Assembly: GCA_020072905.1 (NCBI GenBank)
Contig: JAIQGB010000253.1
Span: forward strand, 1 to 6,551
Direction of reading: 5' to 3'
DNA from: Terriglobia bacterium
Lineage (GTDB): Bacteria > Acidobacteriota > Terriglobia > UBA7540
DNA length: 6,551 nt
Part shown: one piece after another, positions 6,050-6,551 of the stretch
Layout of the letters: each line of letters begins with the position of its first letter
Position numbering within the stretch: position 1 is the first letter of the stretch
Translations under genes and position numbers: made by a program
Notes under the pieces: generated by a model
Told to the model about the DNA's origin: nothing
The model's input: only the letters and a program-made list of their open reading frames with translations
Database searches by the model: none

Positions 6050-6551
6050 AGTCGCCCGCGGCTTATGGCTCCCCCATTTCTTACGTGCGTCTCCGGTGCG
6101 ATTTCGTTCCATACATACGCAGTCGCGGAATCGACTGGCACGCATGACTACAAGGGAGAACAACGCTTCCGAGCACCCTGGCCGGATTGGTCTTGAGAAA
6201 CAAGCTTCCTGGAGAGTAGGACGGCTGAGCTTTGAAAGCGGACCAGACTCCTATCGGCCTGGCATCAGTAACGAGTAGTCGCCAAGGGTTTACCTGTCGG
6301 TCCGCGGTCGGCCAGCGATTGCGGTCGAGTGACGGAGTACTCTCCAGGAACAAATGCGTAAGTCATTTATTTCCTATCATCACTTACGGCGCAGCCCGCC
6401 GTCCCCCCCTCTGAAGAAATCCTGCCGCTGGCCGGGTAGCGGCACGCCACTGGGCCCTGTACGACGCCCTCCCCGGAAACTGACCTCCCCGAGGCTCGCC
6501 GCCACTTTTAGATTCCCCTGAGGCTGCTGGCCTGTGCAGCTTCGGTTCGAC
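6050..6551. other. Region without recognisable genes
   Basis: Only short unconvincing frames occur on either strand. A 6-bp hairpin, GCCGCT (6424-6429) with AGCGGC (6438-6443), and a small one at 6484-6494 (CCTC/GAGG) are visible, neither followed by a T-run. With the remnants upstream, this looks like decayed or intergenic DNA. Confidence 0.55.
6357..6388. repeat. Inverted repeat CGTAAGT ... ACTTACG
   Basis: CGTAAGT (6357-6363) pairs perfectly with ACTTACG (6382-6388) around an 18-base AT-rich middle. Past one mismatch the pairing resumes for two bases (AT at 6365-6366 with AT at 6379-6380). The AT-rich centre stands out from the GC-rich surroundings. It might be an operator, a small dispersed repeat or a hairpin; nothing adjacent decides. 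Confidence 0.45.

Noticed and set aside
6081..6353. Minus-strand 90-codon frame in the 3' region
   Set aside because: Composition and lack of any motif or start signal suggest chance.
6520..6551. GGTTCGAC at the window end as the T-loop of a tRNA
   Set aside because: No matching anticodon arm, D-arm or acceptor stem can be found upstream at the right spacing.

Overview
The window looks like a piece of a chromosome from an acidobacterium (Acidobacteriota), judged from gene content rather than any marker gene. It holds a membrane-anchored Ser/Thr kinase fused to a TolB/WD40-like propeller, a secreted NHL-like propeller protein and a LolA-like secreted protein. All three are family types I associate with that phylum. 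GC content is moderately high, and all supported genes lie on the + strand.

Layout. Bases 2-2473 hold the kinase-propeller gene, cut off at its 5' end by the window. Its reading frame contains two copies, in opposite orientation, of a bipartite palindromic (REP-like) element: one in the kinase activation loop (271-321) and one in the linker before the membrane segment (709-792). Bases 2474-3424 have no convincing gene. The last ~225 bases of that stretch form a hairpin-rich leader with a good Shine-Dalgarno in front of a secreted beta-propeller gene. That gene (3425-4539) is split by a one-base frameshift at a G5 run (3794-3798). A doubtful small ORF (4604-4843) overlaps by 4 bases the start of a LolA/RseB-like exported protein (4840-5604).

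Bases 5605-6551 are a gene graveyard. A truncated start of an antibiotic-biosynthesis-monooxygenase-like (ABM) protein (5732-5836) is followed in the same frame by the extreme C-terminus of another kinase-propeller protein (5837-5947). A possible C-terminal tail of a TPR protein comes next (5948-6049). The rest is unrecognised apart from an inverted repeat at 6357-6388.

How the genes work together. The three main genes all act at or beyond the cytoplasmic membrane: one transmembrane kinase with an outward propeller and two signal-peptide proteins. Nothing shows a shared pathway, and the spacing argues against one operon, except possibly the 4604/4840 pair. I see no defence system, CRISPR array, intact mobile element, rRNA or tRNA. 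The most noteworthy signals are the in-frame palindromic elements inside the kinase, the frameshift, and the fused gene remnants.
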